A stretch of 11,401 nt of DNA from CAZYPH01 sp964649095 (GCA_964649095.1 CAZYPH010000075.1:1-11401); one strand, 5' to 3'. Shown: positions 1-6,638, counted from the first letter of the stretch. Notes: a model not told the origin generated them from the sequence alone. Translations and numbers: made by a program.

Positions 1-985
1 CGATCTTCGCCTCCATAAGCCCCTGCGGCATAGGCGGGTACGGTGTTTGGGGCGTACGGCCGGGTTGCTGCCACGCGGCCAGCCACGGCGCTACGACTCG
101 GGCCATACGGGCCTGGGTTAGTGCGATGGTATATTGGTTGCTAATGGGTTCTACGGTGACGGTACGCACTTGTGGTGTGGAGCTAGTAGCCGCTTGAGGC
201 CGCGCGGCCGCACCAATCAAACCCAAATGGGCCAACACACTGCCGGCGGCGGCCGTGGCGACCGGTGATTGGGTTAACGCAAAAAATGCCCGCGTAGCGA
301 GTTGGCCGGCGCTGGCTAGGGCACCACAGGCGGCGCCATAAGCGCCTGCAGCAAAACCTACAGCGCCGACACCGGCACCGGCTACTAATGCGCGTGAGGT
401 CGCCTGTGCTTGATAGTCGCGCTGCAAACACCCCACATAACGCATGCGGTGGCACGCAGAGACCATAAGATTCGCCATCAGCGCGCTGCGGCCCTCGCCG
501 TGCGCGCGGAAGGCTTCTAAGAGTTTATTCTGCGTATGTCTAAGCTCCGTCGGAATCGCACGCTGAGAAAGAAAACCAGTAGCGTCGGCAAGCCAAGCGA
601 ATACGCGGTCGCGGCTACCAGTATGAGCGCCGTGGACTTGGTTTTGGTAGAGCGTCGACCATTGTTCTAAAACACCCAACGTCTGGCCCATAGCGCTTAA
701 CGTAGCTTCGCGTTGATCGGCATCATTCCAATCGCTTAGTTGTTGTGGTGGAACGAGGCCCTGCAGGCAGCTATGCAAAACACTAGTCGCCGGTAGCGTG
801 GTGTTGTTTGCTGTGGCCTGTGTTTCAAAAGTATGCGCGCGTTCGTTGTGTTGTGCGCAGCTGTTGGCTGTAGAACCCTGAGCTAATGCCGGCCTGTTTA
901 TGGTAAATATAAGATAATACATAGTAATAATACTATATATAATTTTATGTTTTCTGAATTCTAGTCCATCAAAGCGTCGTGACAT
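1..985 (-). CDS. secreted hypothetical protein, C-terminus beyond left edge
   Basis: An open frame of 328 codons reads from ATG at 985-983 leftwards off the window with no stop; an in-frame TAG at 997-995 makes this the first possible ATG. No good Shine-Dalgarno sequence precedes it. The N-terminus looks like a signal peptide: basic residues RKHK at 11-14, a hydrophobic core at about 15-29, and a signal peptidase I-type site ALA before Q36, so the product is probably exported. The mature part has Cys at 43, 73, 178, 186 and 220. An Ala/Gly-rich region at about 198-260 could form two hydrophobic helices, and a Pro-rich stretch follows at about 308-321. I do not recognise the family and assign no function. 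It is divergent from the unknown exported gene at 1145. The long frame, the signal peptide and ordinary codon use make it very likely real. Confidence 0.8.
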   Translation of the reverse strand, partial: MSRRFDGLEFRKHKIIYSIITMYYLIFTINRPALAQGSTANSCAQHNERAHTFETQATANNTTLPATSVLHSCLQGLVPPQQLSDWNDADQREATLSAMGQTLGVLEQWSTLYQNQVHGAHTGSRDRVFAWLADATGFLSQRAIPTELRHTQNKLLEAFRAHGEGRSALMANLMVSACHRMRYVGCLQRDYQAQATSRALVAGAGVGAVGFAAGAYGAACGALASAGQLATRAFFALTQSPVATAAAGSVLAHLGLIGAAARPQAATSSTPQVRTVTVEPISNQYTIALTQARMARVVAPWLAAWQQPGRTPQTPYPPMPQGLMEAKI

Positions 986-1057
986 ATACGTAATCTATTC
1001 GACTAAATTAGAGCAGATCTCAAACGCTATGATTTGCGACTAGTCGACCTTTACCCG

Positions 1058-1086
1058 TCGGCAAATTTTATCGCTACTTTTGCCGA
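1058..1086. repeat. 8-bp inverted repeat, 13-base spacer (dyad 1)
   Basis: TCGGCAAA (1058-1065) and TTTGCCGA (1079-1086) are perfect inverted repeats with a 13-base spacer. They lie in the intergenic region between the two divergent unknown genes at 985 and 1145. They could be an operator or a hairpin in the leader of the plus-strand gene. There is no T-run on either side as expected of a terminator. The repeat is seen directly; the role is inference. Confidence 0.5.
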
Positions 1087-1092
1087 TTGAGG

Positions 1093-1117
1093 GCAGTGTA
1101 TGTCGTTTGTGCACTGC
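1093..1117. repeat. 6-bp inverted repeat, 13-base spacer (dyad 2)
   Basis: GCAGTG (1093-1098) and CACTGC (1112-1117) are inverted repeats with the same 13-base spacer as dyad 1, and the two centres are 33 bases apart. As RNA the stem could extend inward by about four more pairs, three of them G-U, leaving a five-base loop. It lies about 30 bases before the start of the plus-strand gene, so it may be a protein-binding site or a leader hairpin. Confidence 0.4.
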
Positions 1118-1144
1118 ATATTTTAAATAGATTCAATTTGCGGT

Positions 1145-2176
1145 GTGATGGAGGGCATGAATGGAAAACAGCGTACAAGTCATGAGGACTTAAGTAGTGG
1201 TATCGTTCCGTTAAAGGGTGTATCTAAATTATTTGTATTTAGTATAACCACTCTATTAGGGCTCGTTATAAGTGCCACCAGCACTATTTGCCCGGCTTAT
1301 GGTGACATGGTCATTCCTGAGCGGACGACGTCGACGTCCGTCGAACACACGGCATCTAACGCTGTTCCTCTTCCGGTACGTGTTTTCCCGCCGTTTCGAG
1401 TTTTAGAACGTACGATTTTGCGACCCGCATACTACCTTCAAAATAATCGCACGCAAACCCACCGGGGGCAGTCGGTTTATCCCGGTCAGACAGACGCTCA
1501 TCGGCTAAGCGGTGTGCGTGGTCTCAATAATAATCGTTTAACACCTGTTCAGCAGGCCTATTACCGCGACCTGATGGCCCTACGCCGTCAAATGCAGTTT
1601 GTGGTGTTTGGGCAGTATATTAATCGACGCGGTTTAGACGAGTTTGAACTACCGCCCGATACTGACGTGCGTGTGTCGACGATGAATCAAGTCGAAGAAT
1701 GGTTTCAAGTCATTGCGGAGCATTTAGATGAGCTGCGTATTGATCGTGGTAGCGGTGTCATGGATATTATTATTCGACTCACACAACCCGCCCTACGCTT
1801 AGATCTGAAGCCCGAGTCTGAGGCCCACAACGGCGATGTTTATGCAGTGCATTTGGCGCAAAACGTGCGCATTCGTATTCGCATGCAACAAGATCGCATT
1901 TTTTTAGAGCCGATTTCAGGTATTAGCGCATCGGTAAAGATTCCGATGTTTCCCGATACGGTTTATTTCAATGCCGTGGTGGTCGATTTTAATCAATCGA
2001 AGTTATTTATAAACGCTTCTGTTTTAGGTCGAGCACTATCTGTAAATTTAGTGATGAATCTGAGAAGCCAAGCGGTCATGGTAGGCGCTACGGCCCAGCA
2101 AAATCCTGGGCTCGTAGCGGCTCTGAGTTCGTTAGTGGTGCTTTCCGGAGTAGGCGTGCCACTATTGATCTTGTAA
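1145..2176 (+). CDS. hypothetical envelope protein with N-terminal signal/anchor and hydrophobic C-terminal tail
   Basis: A 343-residue frame with possible starts at GTG 1145, ATG 1148 and ATG 1157. None has a well-placed Shine-Dalgarno sequence (GGAGGG at 1150-1155 is too close to 1157), so the start is uncertain by up to four codons. A hydrophobic segment at about 28-46 follows Lys24 and Lys28. It ends near SATSTICPAYG, and is either a signal peptide or a membrane anchor. Residues 55-130 are Pro/Arg/Asn-rich and look unstructured. Residues 130-200 look helical, and 200-315 alternate in a beta-like pattern. The last 20 residues (323-343) are strongly hydrophobic with no charge. I do not recognise the family. 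It is divergent from the unknown exported gene on the left and converges on ahpC with a 5-base gap. Export is inferred; the function is unknown. Confidence 0.75.
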   Translation: MMEGMNGKQRTSHEDLSSGIVPLKGVSKLFVFSITTLLGLVISATSTICPAYGDMVIPERTTSTSVEHTASNAVPLPVRVFPPFRVLERTILRPAYYLQNNRTQTHRGQSVYPGQTDAHRLSGVRGLNNNRLTPVQQAYYRDLMALRRQMQFVVFGQYINRRGLDEFELPPDTDVRVSTMNQVEEWFQVIAEHLDELRIDRGSGVMDIIIRLTQPALRLDLKPESEAHNGDVYAVHLAQNVRIRIRMQQDRIFLEPISGISASVKIPMFPDTVYFNAVVVDFNQSKLFINASVLGRALSVNLVMNLRSQAVMVGATAQQNPGLVAALSSLVVLSGVGVPLLIL

Positions 2177-2181
2177 CTAAT

Positions 2182-2748
2182 TTACAGTTTGCCGATTAAG
2201 TCCATGTTCGGCTTTAGGGTTTTGCTGCCTGGTTTCCAGCTAGCAGGGCACACTTCGCCTGGGTTTTTAGCTACAAATTGTGCGGCTTCTACTTTGCGCA
2301 ACAATTCATCGGCGCTGCGGCCGATGCCGTTGTCATGCACTTCGGCTAGTTTGATTTGACCTTCCGGATTAATGACAAAAGTACCACGATAAGCCAAACC
2401 AACTTCTTCGATATGCACACCAAACGCACGTGTTAGTTTGCCAACGGGGTCGGCCAGCATTGGGTAGCGGATTTTTTTAATTGTTTCTGAGGCATCAGCC
2501 CATGCTTTGTGCACAAAGTGCGTGTCGGTGCTTACGGAGTAAATTTCGCAGCCCATTTTAGTGAATTCGTTATAACGGTCCGCCAATTCACCCAACTCGG
2601 TTGGGCACACAAACGTAAAATCAGCCGGATAGAAAAACAGAACCGACCACTTACCTTTTAGGTCATTGTGCGTGACGGTTTTGAATTGACCATTTTGATA
2701 AGCTTCTAATTTGAATTCAGGAATTGTTGTGTTGATTAGTGTTTGCAT
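2182..2748 (-). CDS. ahpC: alkyl hydroperoxide reductase peroxidase subunit AhpC (typical 2-Cys peroxiredoxin)
   Basis: Cytoplasmic thiol peroxidase that reduces H2O2, organic hydroperoxides and peroxynitrite. The 188 residues match the length of E. coli AhpC (187) and align end to end from memory. The peroxidatic motif PADFTFVCPTE gives P41, T45 and C48, and Arg121 in AYRGTF completes the usual active site. The resolving cysteine is C167 in GEVCPASW. Conserved stretches STDTHFVHKAW and NPGEVCPA are also present. The start is supported by AGGAG at 2758-2754, six bases before ATG. It usually works with AhpF or a thioredoxin system; no ahpF is in the window, but a thioredoxin gene lies about 4 kb away. 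It is divergent from the exbB gene at 2892. The 143-base intergenic region holds two small dyads that may be regulatory. Confidence 0.97.
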   Translation of the reverse strand: MQTLINTTIPEFKLEAYQNGQFKTVTHNDLKGKWSVLFFYPADFTFVCPTELGELADRYNEFTKMGCEIYSVSTDTHFVHKAWADASETIKKIRYPMLADPVGKLTRAFGVHIEEVGLAYRGTFVINPEGQIKLAEVHDNGIGRSADELLRKVEAAQFVAKNPGEVCPASWKPGSKTLKPNMDLIGKL

Positions 2749-2753
2749 AGATT

Positions 2754-2758
2754 CTCCT
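2754..2758 (-). promoter_or_regulatory. ribosome binding site of ahpC
   Basis: AGGAG on the minus strand, six bases before the ATG at 2748-2746. It is the strongest Shine-Dalgarno sequence in the window, in keeping with the high expression usual for AhpC. Confidence 0.8.
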
Positions 2759-2806
2759 ATGTTTTTGATAGTCGGTTAAGCCTAGCGATATGTAAAATCG
2801 ATTATT

Positions 2807-2822
2807 TCTATGGTCTGATAGA
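2807..2822. promoter_or_regulatory. possible peroxide-regulator dyad upstream of ahpC
   Basis: TCTAT (2807-2811) and ATAGA (2818-2822) form an inverted repeat with a 6-base centre, about 60 bases upstream of ahpC. The core CTAT-N6-ATAG resembles the middle of the OxyR consensus (CTAT-N7-ATAG), but the spacing is one base short and the outer half-sites are not clear. An OxyR-type role is only a suggestion from the target gene. Confidence 0.25.
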
Positions 2823-2833
2823 TTTTTTGTATG

Positions 2834-2855
2834 GCCTTCGCGTCCAGTCGAAGGC
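2834..2855. repeat. 7-bp inverted repeat between ahpC and exbB
   Basis: GCCTTCG (2834-2840) and CGAAGGC (2849-2855) are perfect inverted repeats around an 8-base loop, 37 bases before the exbB start. The hairpin lies upstream of both divergent genes, so it is not a terminator of either. It could be an operator or a leader hairpin. Confidence 0.4.
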
Positions 2856-2891
2856 TTTGCAGTTGCACAAAATTCTATTAGTTTAAAGTCC

Positions 2892-3554
2892 ATGCAATCA
2901 CTCAGTTTGTTCCAACTTATTTGGTTAAATAAAATTAGTTTACTTCCACTCTTGATTTGTTCCCTGATCGTCTGGGTAGTGGTGTTCGAACGGTTGTTAA
3001 AATTCTATAAATTCGAGTCCGAAAACGAAGCCTTCGTAAAACTTTTTTCAGAGGCCTGGGCGCGTGACCTGCGTGAGGTCGATTCTACCCTCCGCACTCA
3101 AAACGCAGCCTTAAGTTTTTTGGTGCCGTCGGTTGAAGATCTGCGTGTGTTTCATGTGGGGCAGCCCATGCCGCCGTCTGATTTGTTGGCCGAGCGTATG
3201 GTGTCGCTGCGCCAAAAATTAGTAGACGATCTTAAAGATCGAGTCTGGATATTAGGTACTATTGGTTCGTTAAGCCCATTTATCGGCCTTTTTGGCACCG
3301 TCGTCGGTATTATAAAATCGTTTGCCGCAATTGGTGCGACAGGGGAGACGGGTTTTGCCGTTGTGGCCTCCGGCATTTCTGAGGCCTTAGTCGCTACAGC
3401 TGTCGGTATTCTGGTGGCGGTCATTGCGATGGGCTTTTACAACTATCTACAAATACGTATTGAGCGTTTAGAAAATGTCGTAACGGAACTTAGTAACCAG
3501 TTATTTAGCGTCGTAGTGTCGCCGCGTATTAAAAACAGTGGAGATCGTTCATGA
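2892..3554 (+). CDS. exbB: MotA/TolQ/ExbB-type proton channel protein
   Basis: Inner-membrane channel subunit of an ExbB/ExbD (TolQ/TolR) motor, which uses proton-motive force to drive an envelope process. The 220 residues show the family plan. TM1 is at about 15-33, followed by a large cytoplasmic domain (about 34-118). TM2 is at about 120-146 with the family stretch LSPFIGLFGTVVGIIKSF, and TM3 at about 163-186 within GISEALVATAVGILVAV. Thr136 and Thr169 correspond to the pore threonines of the family. The ATG has only a weak purine-rich sequence upstream. Its stop overlaps the next gene's start by four bases (ATGA), so the pair is translationally coupled. Neither tonB, tolA nor a TonB-dependent receptor is in the window, so whether it serves transport, Tol-type or motility functions cannot be decided. 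The symbol is by family only. Confidence 0.9.
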   Translation: MQSLSLFQLIWLNKISLLPLLICSLIVWVVVFERLLKFYKFESENEAFVKLFSEAWARDLREVDSTLRTQNAALSFLVPSVEDLRVFHVGQPMPPSDLLAERMVSLRQKLVDDLKDRVWILGTIGSLSPFIGLFGTVVGIIKSFAAIGATGETGFAVVASGISEALVATAVGILVAVIAMGFYNYLQIRIERLENVVTELSNQLFSVVVSPRIKNSGDRS

Positions 3555-4012
3555 ACGTGCGTCAAACAGCCCATCTGCATCGCTTGCCGGCGCCTGCAAA
3601 AACGGGAAGTCCCTCGCGTTCAAAAATTTTTGCTGAAATTAACATCACACCACTGACCGATATCTTTCTAGTGCTTCTGGTTATCTTTATGGTGAGTGCC
3701 AGCATAAAAAAAACTAGTTTTTCTCAAGTGCAGGTGCAACTTCCGAAACAAGGCTCTGGCGCTAAACTCGCCGACGATGCCGCACCGGTATTGATTACGC
3801 TGCTGGCCAACGGCAATACGATCGTCGATAAACGGGTGTTGTTAGACTGGCAGCTGGAGCTCTCGCTGCGCGAGCGCTTGTCACAATCTGCCAATAAAAT
3901 AGTAGTGATTGAGGGCGACAAAACCGCCGATCTCGATAGCGTGGTACGCGTCATGTCCATCGCCAAACGCGCCGGCGCTGAGGCGGTTTCTGTGCTGACG
4001 TTGGGGGAGTAG
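3551..4012 (+). CDS. exbD: ExbD/TolR family proton-channel partner
   Basis: Partner of the preceding ExbB, with which it forms an inner-membrane proton-driven motor. The 153 residues have a basic cytoplasmic N-terminus (1-29) and then the family signature EINITPLTDIFLVLLVIFMV at 29-48, with the essential proton-carrying aspartate at D37. The single membrane helix spans about 36-54. A periplasmic domain (about 60-153) includes the pattern KIVVIEGDKTADLDSVVRVM, typical of ExbD/TolR. The start ATG overlaps the exbB stop, and GGAG at 3540-3543 gives a good Shine-Dalgarno spacing. It ends two bases before the convergent prmA stop. ExbD and TolR cannot be separated on sequence alone. Confidence 0.92.
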   Translation: MNVRQTAHLHRLPAPAKTGSPSRSKIFAEINITPLTDIFLVLLVIFMVSASIKKTSFSQVQVQLPKQGSGAKLADDAAPVLITLLANGNTIVDKRVLLDWQLELSLRERLSQSANKIVVIEGDKTADLDSVVRVMSIAKRAGAEAVSVLTLGE

Positions 4013-4014
4013 TC

Positions 4015-5067
4015 TTAACTGATGTGAGAGTGCAGCCGCAACACCAGCGTCGTCCAAACATCTTTCTGCTGCCCATAGGTGTTGTGCACATCGGCGAGAT
4101 CAAAGCGGCGTAACAAGTTTAGCTGTAAGCCGTTCATGTTTTGTGGGTTGGTGAAGTGCGTGACGACGTCATCGGCTTGGTCGTAAAGCAAACCGCTTAA
4201 AATGATGCACGCGCCGCCGGCGGTCTCGGTATTAAGCCACTGCGCGAACGACGAGGCAAACTCCATCAGCGTGCCTTTAAGAATATTAGCAATTATTAAA
4301 TCGAATTTATTGATGCTCAATTCTGCGACTAGTTTTTTTACTTCAAACCCCTCGACTCTATTTAACTGTGCGTTCGATAACGAGGCTTCCAGACTAAGTG
4401 GGTCAATGTCTACGCCACAAATAGACAATTCCGAGTTATATATATTTTGTGCTATATATTGCGCGGCTAATGCTAAAATACCTGAGCCGCATCCAAAATC
4501 TAAAACATAACGAATATTTTTAAAATCAAGCGAGGCTAACGCCTTTAAACAACCCTGCGTGGTAGCGTGCGTGCCGGTGCCAAATGCCATGCCGGGTTCA
4601 ATAACCAAGTGCAGCACGTCGTCTGCGGTGGGTGTGTGCCAGGGCGCCAAGATAGCTAGTTGATGCTCGCGGCCGTCGGTAGTCTGCAGGGTTACATTTT
4701 GCGGCTTAAAACTATCGCGAATCAACGCGGTGTAATCGACCTCGGGTAGTTCCGTAATCTCGCTTTCGACCTGAATATCGGGGCGGTTCCTTAAAAAACC
4801 GGTCATGGCACGAAGGGCATTTTCGGCATCGAGGCGATTTTCAAAATACGCTTTAAAGGCTTTTGGTGTATCGAGTAAGCCGGGTTCAATGGCCGCTTGA
4901 AATTCGTCAAACTCATTGGCGACATGCAGGGCGGCTTGGCCATCGGGCGCACCCACTTCGCCTTCATCAATGCCCTGGCAGTGGTACTGAAAATACAGCG
5001 CACTTAAATTATTCCACGTTTCATGATCCAGATCGCCGGCAACTACTTTGGTATTTAAACTAAACAT
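4015..5067 (-). CDS. prmA: ribosomal protein L11 methyltransferase PrmA
   Basis: SAM-dependent methyltransferase that trimethylates ribosomal protein L11 in the cytoplasm. Seen motifs are EPGMAFGTGTHATT (157-170), specific to the PrmA family; the SAM-binding motif DFGCGSGILAL (190-200); the acidic ribose-binding VDIDP (219-223); and the motif IV-like ANIL (260-263). The C-terminus keeps the WTTLVLRL strand. At 350 residues it is longer than E. coli PrmA (293). The extra length lies mostly N-terminal to the catalytic domain, in the substrate-recognition part, which I recognise less well. It starts 13 bases after the stop of the upstream exbD-like gene, so it is probably the last gene of the exbB-exbD-exbD operon. 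The link is likely shared transcription rather than function. The 4430-4510 stretch is locally AT-rich but in frame. Confidence 0.9.
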   Translation of the reverse strand: MFSLNTKVVAGDLDHETWNNLSALYFQYHCQGIDEGEVGAPDGQAALHVANEFDEFQAAIEPGLLDTPKAFKAYFENRLDAENALRAMTGFLRNRPDIQVESEITELPEVDYTALIRDSFKPQNVTLQTTDGREHQLAILAPWHTPTADDVLHLVIEPGMAFGTGTHATTQGCLKALASLDFKNIRYVLDFGCGSGILALAAQYIAQNIYNSELSICGVDIDPLSLEASLSNAQLNRVEGFEVKKLVAELSINKFDLIIANILKGTLMEFASSFAQWLNTETAGGACIILSGLLYDQADDVVTHFTNPQNMNGLQLNLLRRFDLADVHNTYGQQKDVWTTLVLRLHSHIS

Positions 5068-5080
5068 TTTTAATTACTAA

Positions 5081-5632
5081 CTAGGACTCTTTCTTAAGGG
5101 TAATAAACTTGAACACTTTATATTCAAGGTTACCGGCCGTGTACATGACCTTTCGTAGCATTTCGTAACGAATGGCTTTATCGGCATGAATCACAAGTTC
5201 GCCTTTGAATGTAGGTGGTACGATTTTACCGTTAGAGTCTTTGATAATGGCTCTAGACATCGTCAGTAACGCCTTCTCTTTTGCGCGTTGTAACGAGTCT
5301 GAGAGTGGTAGTATTTTGCGTCCACCATCGCCTAAATACAAATCTGCAATGGCGTAATCTGTATTCGTAAAAGTTAATATACGTTCACCGTCGACGATAA
5401 TGGCCTCAGGCTCGATGACGACGTTGACCGCGTCGGACGGGATTTCTTGTGACTTACTGGTTGGTAGTTGAATTTTATCGGACGTGGCGTACGAGATGGC
5501 GTTTGTAGAGTAGGATTTTAATAAAAACACGATGAGAATAATCAACATGTCCATCATCGAGGTAAGTTGCAGTTCAAAGTCGCTGTTTAGTTTTCGTCGT
5601 CTACGGCGTAGTCGAATATTTTTTCTCGCCAC
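5081..5632 (-). CDS. ExbD/TolR family protein, second copy of the operon
   Basis: ExbD/TolR-type subunit of a proton-driven inner-membrane motor. The 183 residues begin with a very basic cytoplasmic tail (RLRRRRRK, 7-14). Next come FELQLTSMMDMLIILIVFLL, with the presumed essential aspartate D28, and one membrane helix at about 27-44. A longer than usual periplasmic domain (about 50-183) contains ELVIHADKAIRYEMLRKVM, which matches the family pattern. The start is GTG at 5632-5630, chosen because AGAGGT lies at a good distance upstream and an ATG would remove the basic tail and part of the helix. It is the third gene of an exbB-exbD-exbD-prmA operon. One ExbB with two different ExbD proteins recalls Myxococcus AglR-AglQ-AglS, but this is analogy from gene order, not proof of a motility role. 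Confidence 0.88.
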   Translation of the reverse strand: MARKNIRLRRRRRKLNSDFELQLTSMMDMLIILIVFLLKSYSTNAISYATSDKIQLPTSKSQEIPSDAVNVVIEPEAIIVDGERILTFTNTDYAIADLYLGDGGRKILPLSDSLQRAKEKALLTMSRAIIKDSNGKIVPPTFKGELVIHADKAIRYEMLRKVMYTAGNLEYKVFKFITLKKES

Positions 5633-5636
5633 GTCT

Positions 5637-5642
5637 ACCTCT
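5637..5642 (-). promoter_or_regulatory. ribosome binding site fixing a GTG start
   Basis: AGAGGT on the minus strand, four bases before the GTG at 5632-5630. It decides the start of the second exbD-like gene in favour of the GTG codon. Confidence 0.65.
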
Positions 5643-5648
5643 TATATT

Positions 5649-5876
5649 TTACTGNNNNNNNNNNNNNNNNNNNNNNNNNNNNNNNNNNNNNNNNNNNNNN
5701 NNNNNNNNNNNNNNNNNNNNNNNNNNNNNNNNNNNNNNNNNNNNNNNNNNNNNNACAAACGCCGTCGATAACAACAAAAATGCCACAATAGTAACCAAGG
5801 CATCTAACATCGGCACTAAGTTGATGTTCAATTCTTCAGAGCCTGAGCGCCTGCGCGAGGATGGTCTACTTAACAT
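5649..5876 (-). CDS. ExbD/TolR family protein interrupted by assembly gap
   Basis: Only the first 40 residues are readable (5876-5755) before the 100-N gap. They show a basic tail (SRRR, 7-10), then ELNINLVPMLDALVTIVAFL (15-34) with the presumed essential aspartate D25 and the start of a membrane helix, which is the ExbD/TolR signature. The ATG lies 13 bases after the stop of the exbB-like gene, with GAGG/GGTG sequences just upstream. The periplasmic domain is lost in the gap. On the far side a TAA at 5651-5649 could be its stop, but all three frames close before the next gene, so the exact end is unknown. As written the product would be 75 residues, too short for the family (usually about 130-160). 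Confidence 0.8.
   Translation of the reverse strand: MLSRPSSRRRSGSEELNINLVPMLDALVTIVAFLLLSTAFXXXXXXXXXXXXXXXXXXXXXXXXXXXXXXXXXXQ
5655..5754. other. assembly gap (100 N)
   Basis: Exactly 100 N, the usual placeholder for a gap of unknown size. A complete ExbD needs about 90-120 more residues than the 40 seen, so the true gap is probably near 300 bases. Confidence 0.95.
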
Positions 5877-5889
5877 GTCGTCACCAACC

Positions 5890-6564
5890 TCAAGCTTTCT
5901 CGGCGGTGTGTTTGTAGCGGCGTGCTAGTAGTAAATCTAAAAGCTTCACACCGTACTCATCAATGTCCTCAACAATGCGGTTGGCTCGAGCGGTTAAGAT
6001 GCTGTGGAAGACCATCGTAGTAATCGCAACAATCAACCCGTAGGCCGTACAGTTCATCGCCTCAGCAATACCGTTTGCCAAAATCGTTTGTTTTTGTGCA
6101 GGGTCGGCCGTAGCGATTGCAGCAAAACTGTGAATTAAGCCGACGATCGTGCCTAATAAACCCATCAACGTGGCTATGTTTGCAATGAGCGCCAGGTATC
6201 CTAAACGACGTTCGAGTTTTGGAACGACTTCGAGACTTGAGGCATCGATGGCGTTTTGAATCTGGTCTTCATCACGACCCGCACGTTGAAGGCCAGCTTT
6301 AAGAACTTTTGCTAAAGCCGCAGTAGGTGCGCCGTTGCAGACGCGTATGGCTTCATCAATATTGTTGGCTAAAATATACTTCTGAATTTCAACCATGAAT
6401 GATGAACCGTCTATGTAATACGTTTTAAAGAGTCTCACCGCGCGTTCGAAAGCGAATGCCAAACCAAAGGCAAACGCCACCGAAATGAAGTGCATGAAAA
6501 AGCCACCCTTTTGGTAGTTTTCAATCACAATTGCTAGAAAATTTACTGAGTTTTGTGCTTCCAT
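5890..6564 (-). CDS. MotA/TolQ/ExbB-type proton channel protein, first gene of operon
   Basis: Second ExbB/TolQ-type channel subunit of the window, in the inner membrane. The 224 residues show TM1 at about 22-40 ending in the family FERAVRL pattern. A cytoplasmic helical domain (about 45-120) includes LQRAGRDED and VPKLERRLGYLALIANIA. TM2 is at about 123-147 (MGLLGTIVGLIHSF) and TM3 at about 163-190 (GIAEAMNCTAYGLIVAI). Thr139 and Thr173 match the pore threonines. This is the more canonical of the two ExbB proteins here. GAGGGA at 6574-6569 lies four bases before the ATG and supports the start. It leads a minus-strand operon with two exbD-like genes and prmA, each separated by about 13 bases where measurable. 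Its promoter should lie in 6575-6710, which also holds a 9-bp dyad. Confidence 0.92.
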   Translation of the reverse strand: MEAQNSVNFLAIVIENYQKGGFFMHFISVAFAFGLAFAFERAVRLFKTYYIDGSSFMVEIQKYILANNIDEAIRVCNGAPTAALAKVLKAGLQRAGRDEDQIQNAIDASSLEVVPKLERRLGYLALIANIATLMGLLGTIVGLIHSFAAIATADPAQKQTILANGIAEAMNCTAYGLIVAITTMVFHSILTARANRIVEDIDEYGVKLLDLLLARRYKHTAEKA

Positions 6565-6617
6565 GTTGTCCCTCAGTATTTAGGGTAACAGTAAAAGAAG
6601 TGAAAGCAAGGGTTTGG

Positions 6618-6638
6618 TTTTTTGAAATGTTCAAAAAA
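6618..6638. repeat. 9-bp AT-rich dyad upstream of the exbB operon
   Basis: TTTTTTGAA (6618-6626) and TTCAAAAAA (6630-6638) form a perfect inverted repeat around three bases, 54 bases upstream of the minus-strand exbB start. The tight centre makes a protein-binding site more likely than a hairpin. It could also add to termination after trxA. The role is inferred. Confidence 0.4.

Noticed and set aside
183..455. Minus-strand 90-codon frame, Arg/Cys-rich
   Set aside because: It lies in another frame inside the longer open frame 1-985, which has a signal peptide and ordinary composition; this one is a shadow.
1323..1340. GACGTC-type palindrome near 1325-1336
   Set aside because: It lies inside a coding region, is short and is explained by codon content; no partner copies were seen.
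3152..3424. Minus-strand 90-codon frame inside exbB
   Set aside because: It is antisense to the conserved TM2 region of exbB and has no features of its own.
5532..5771. Plus-strand frame reading through the first N run
   Set aside because: It depends on an arbitrary gap length and is antisense to two exbD-like genes.
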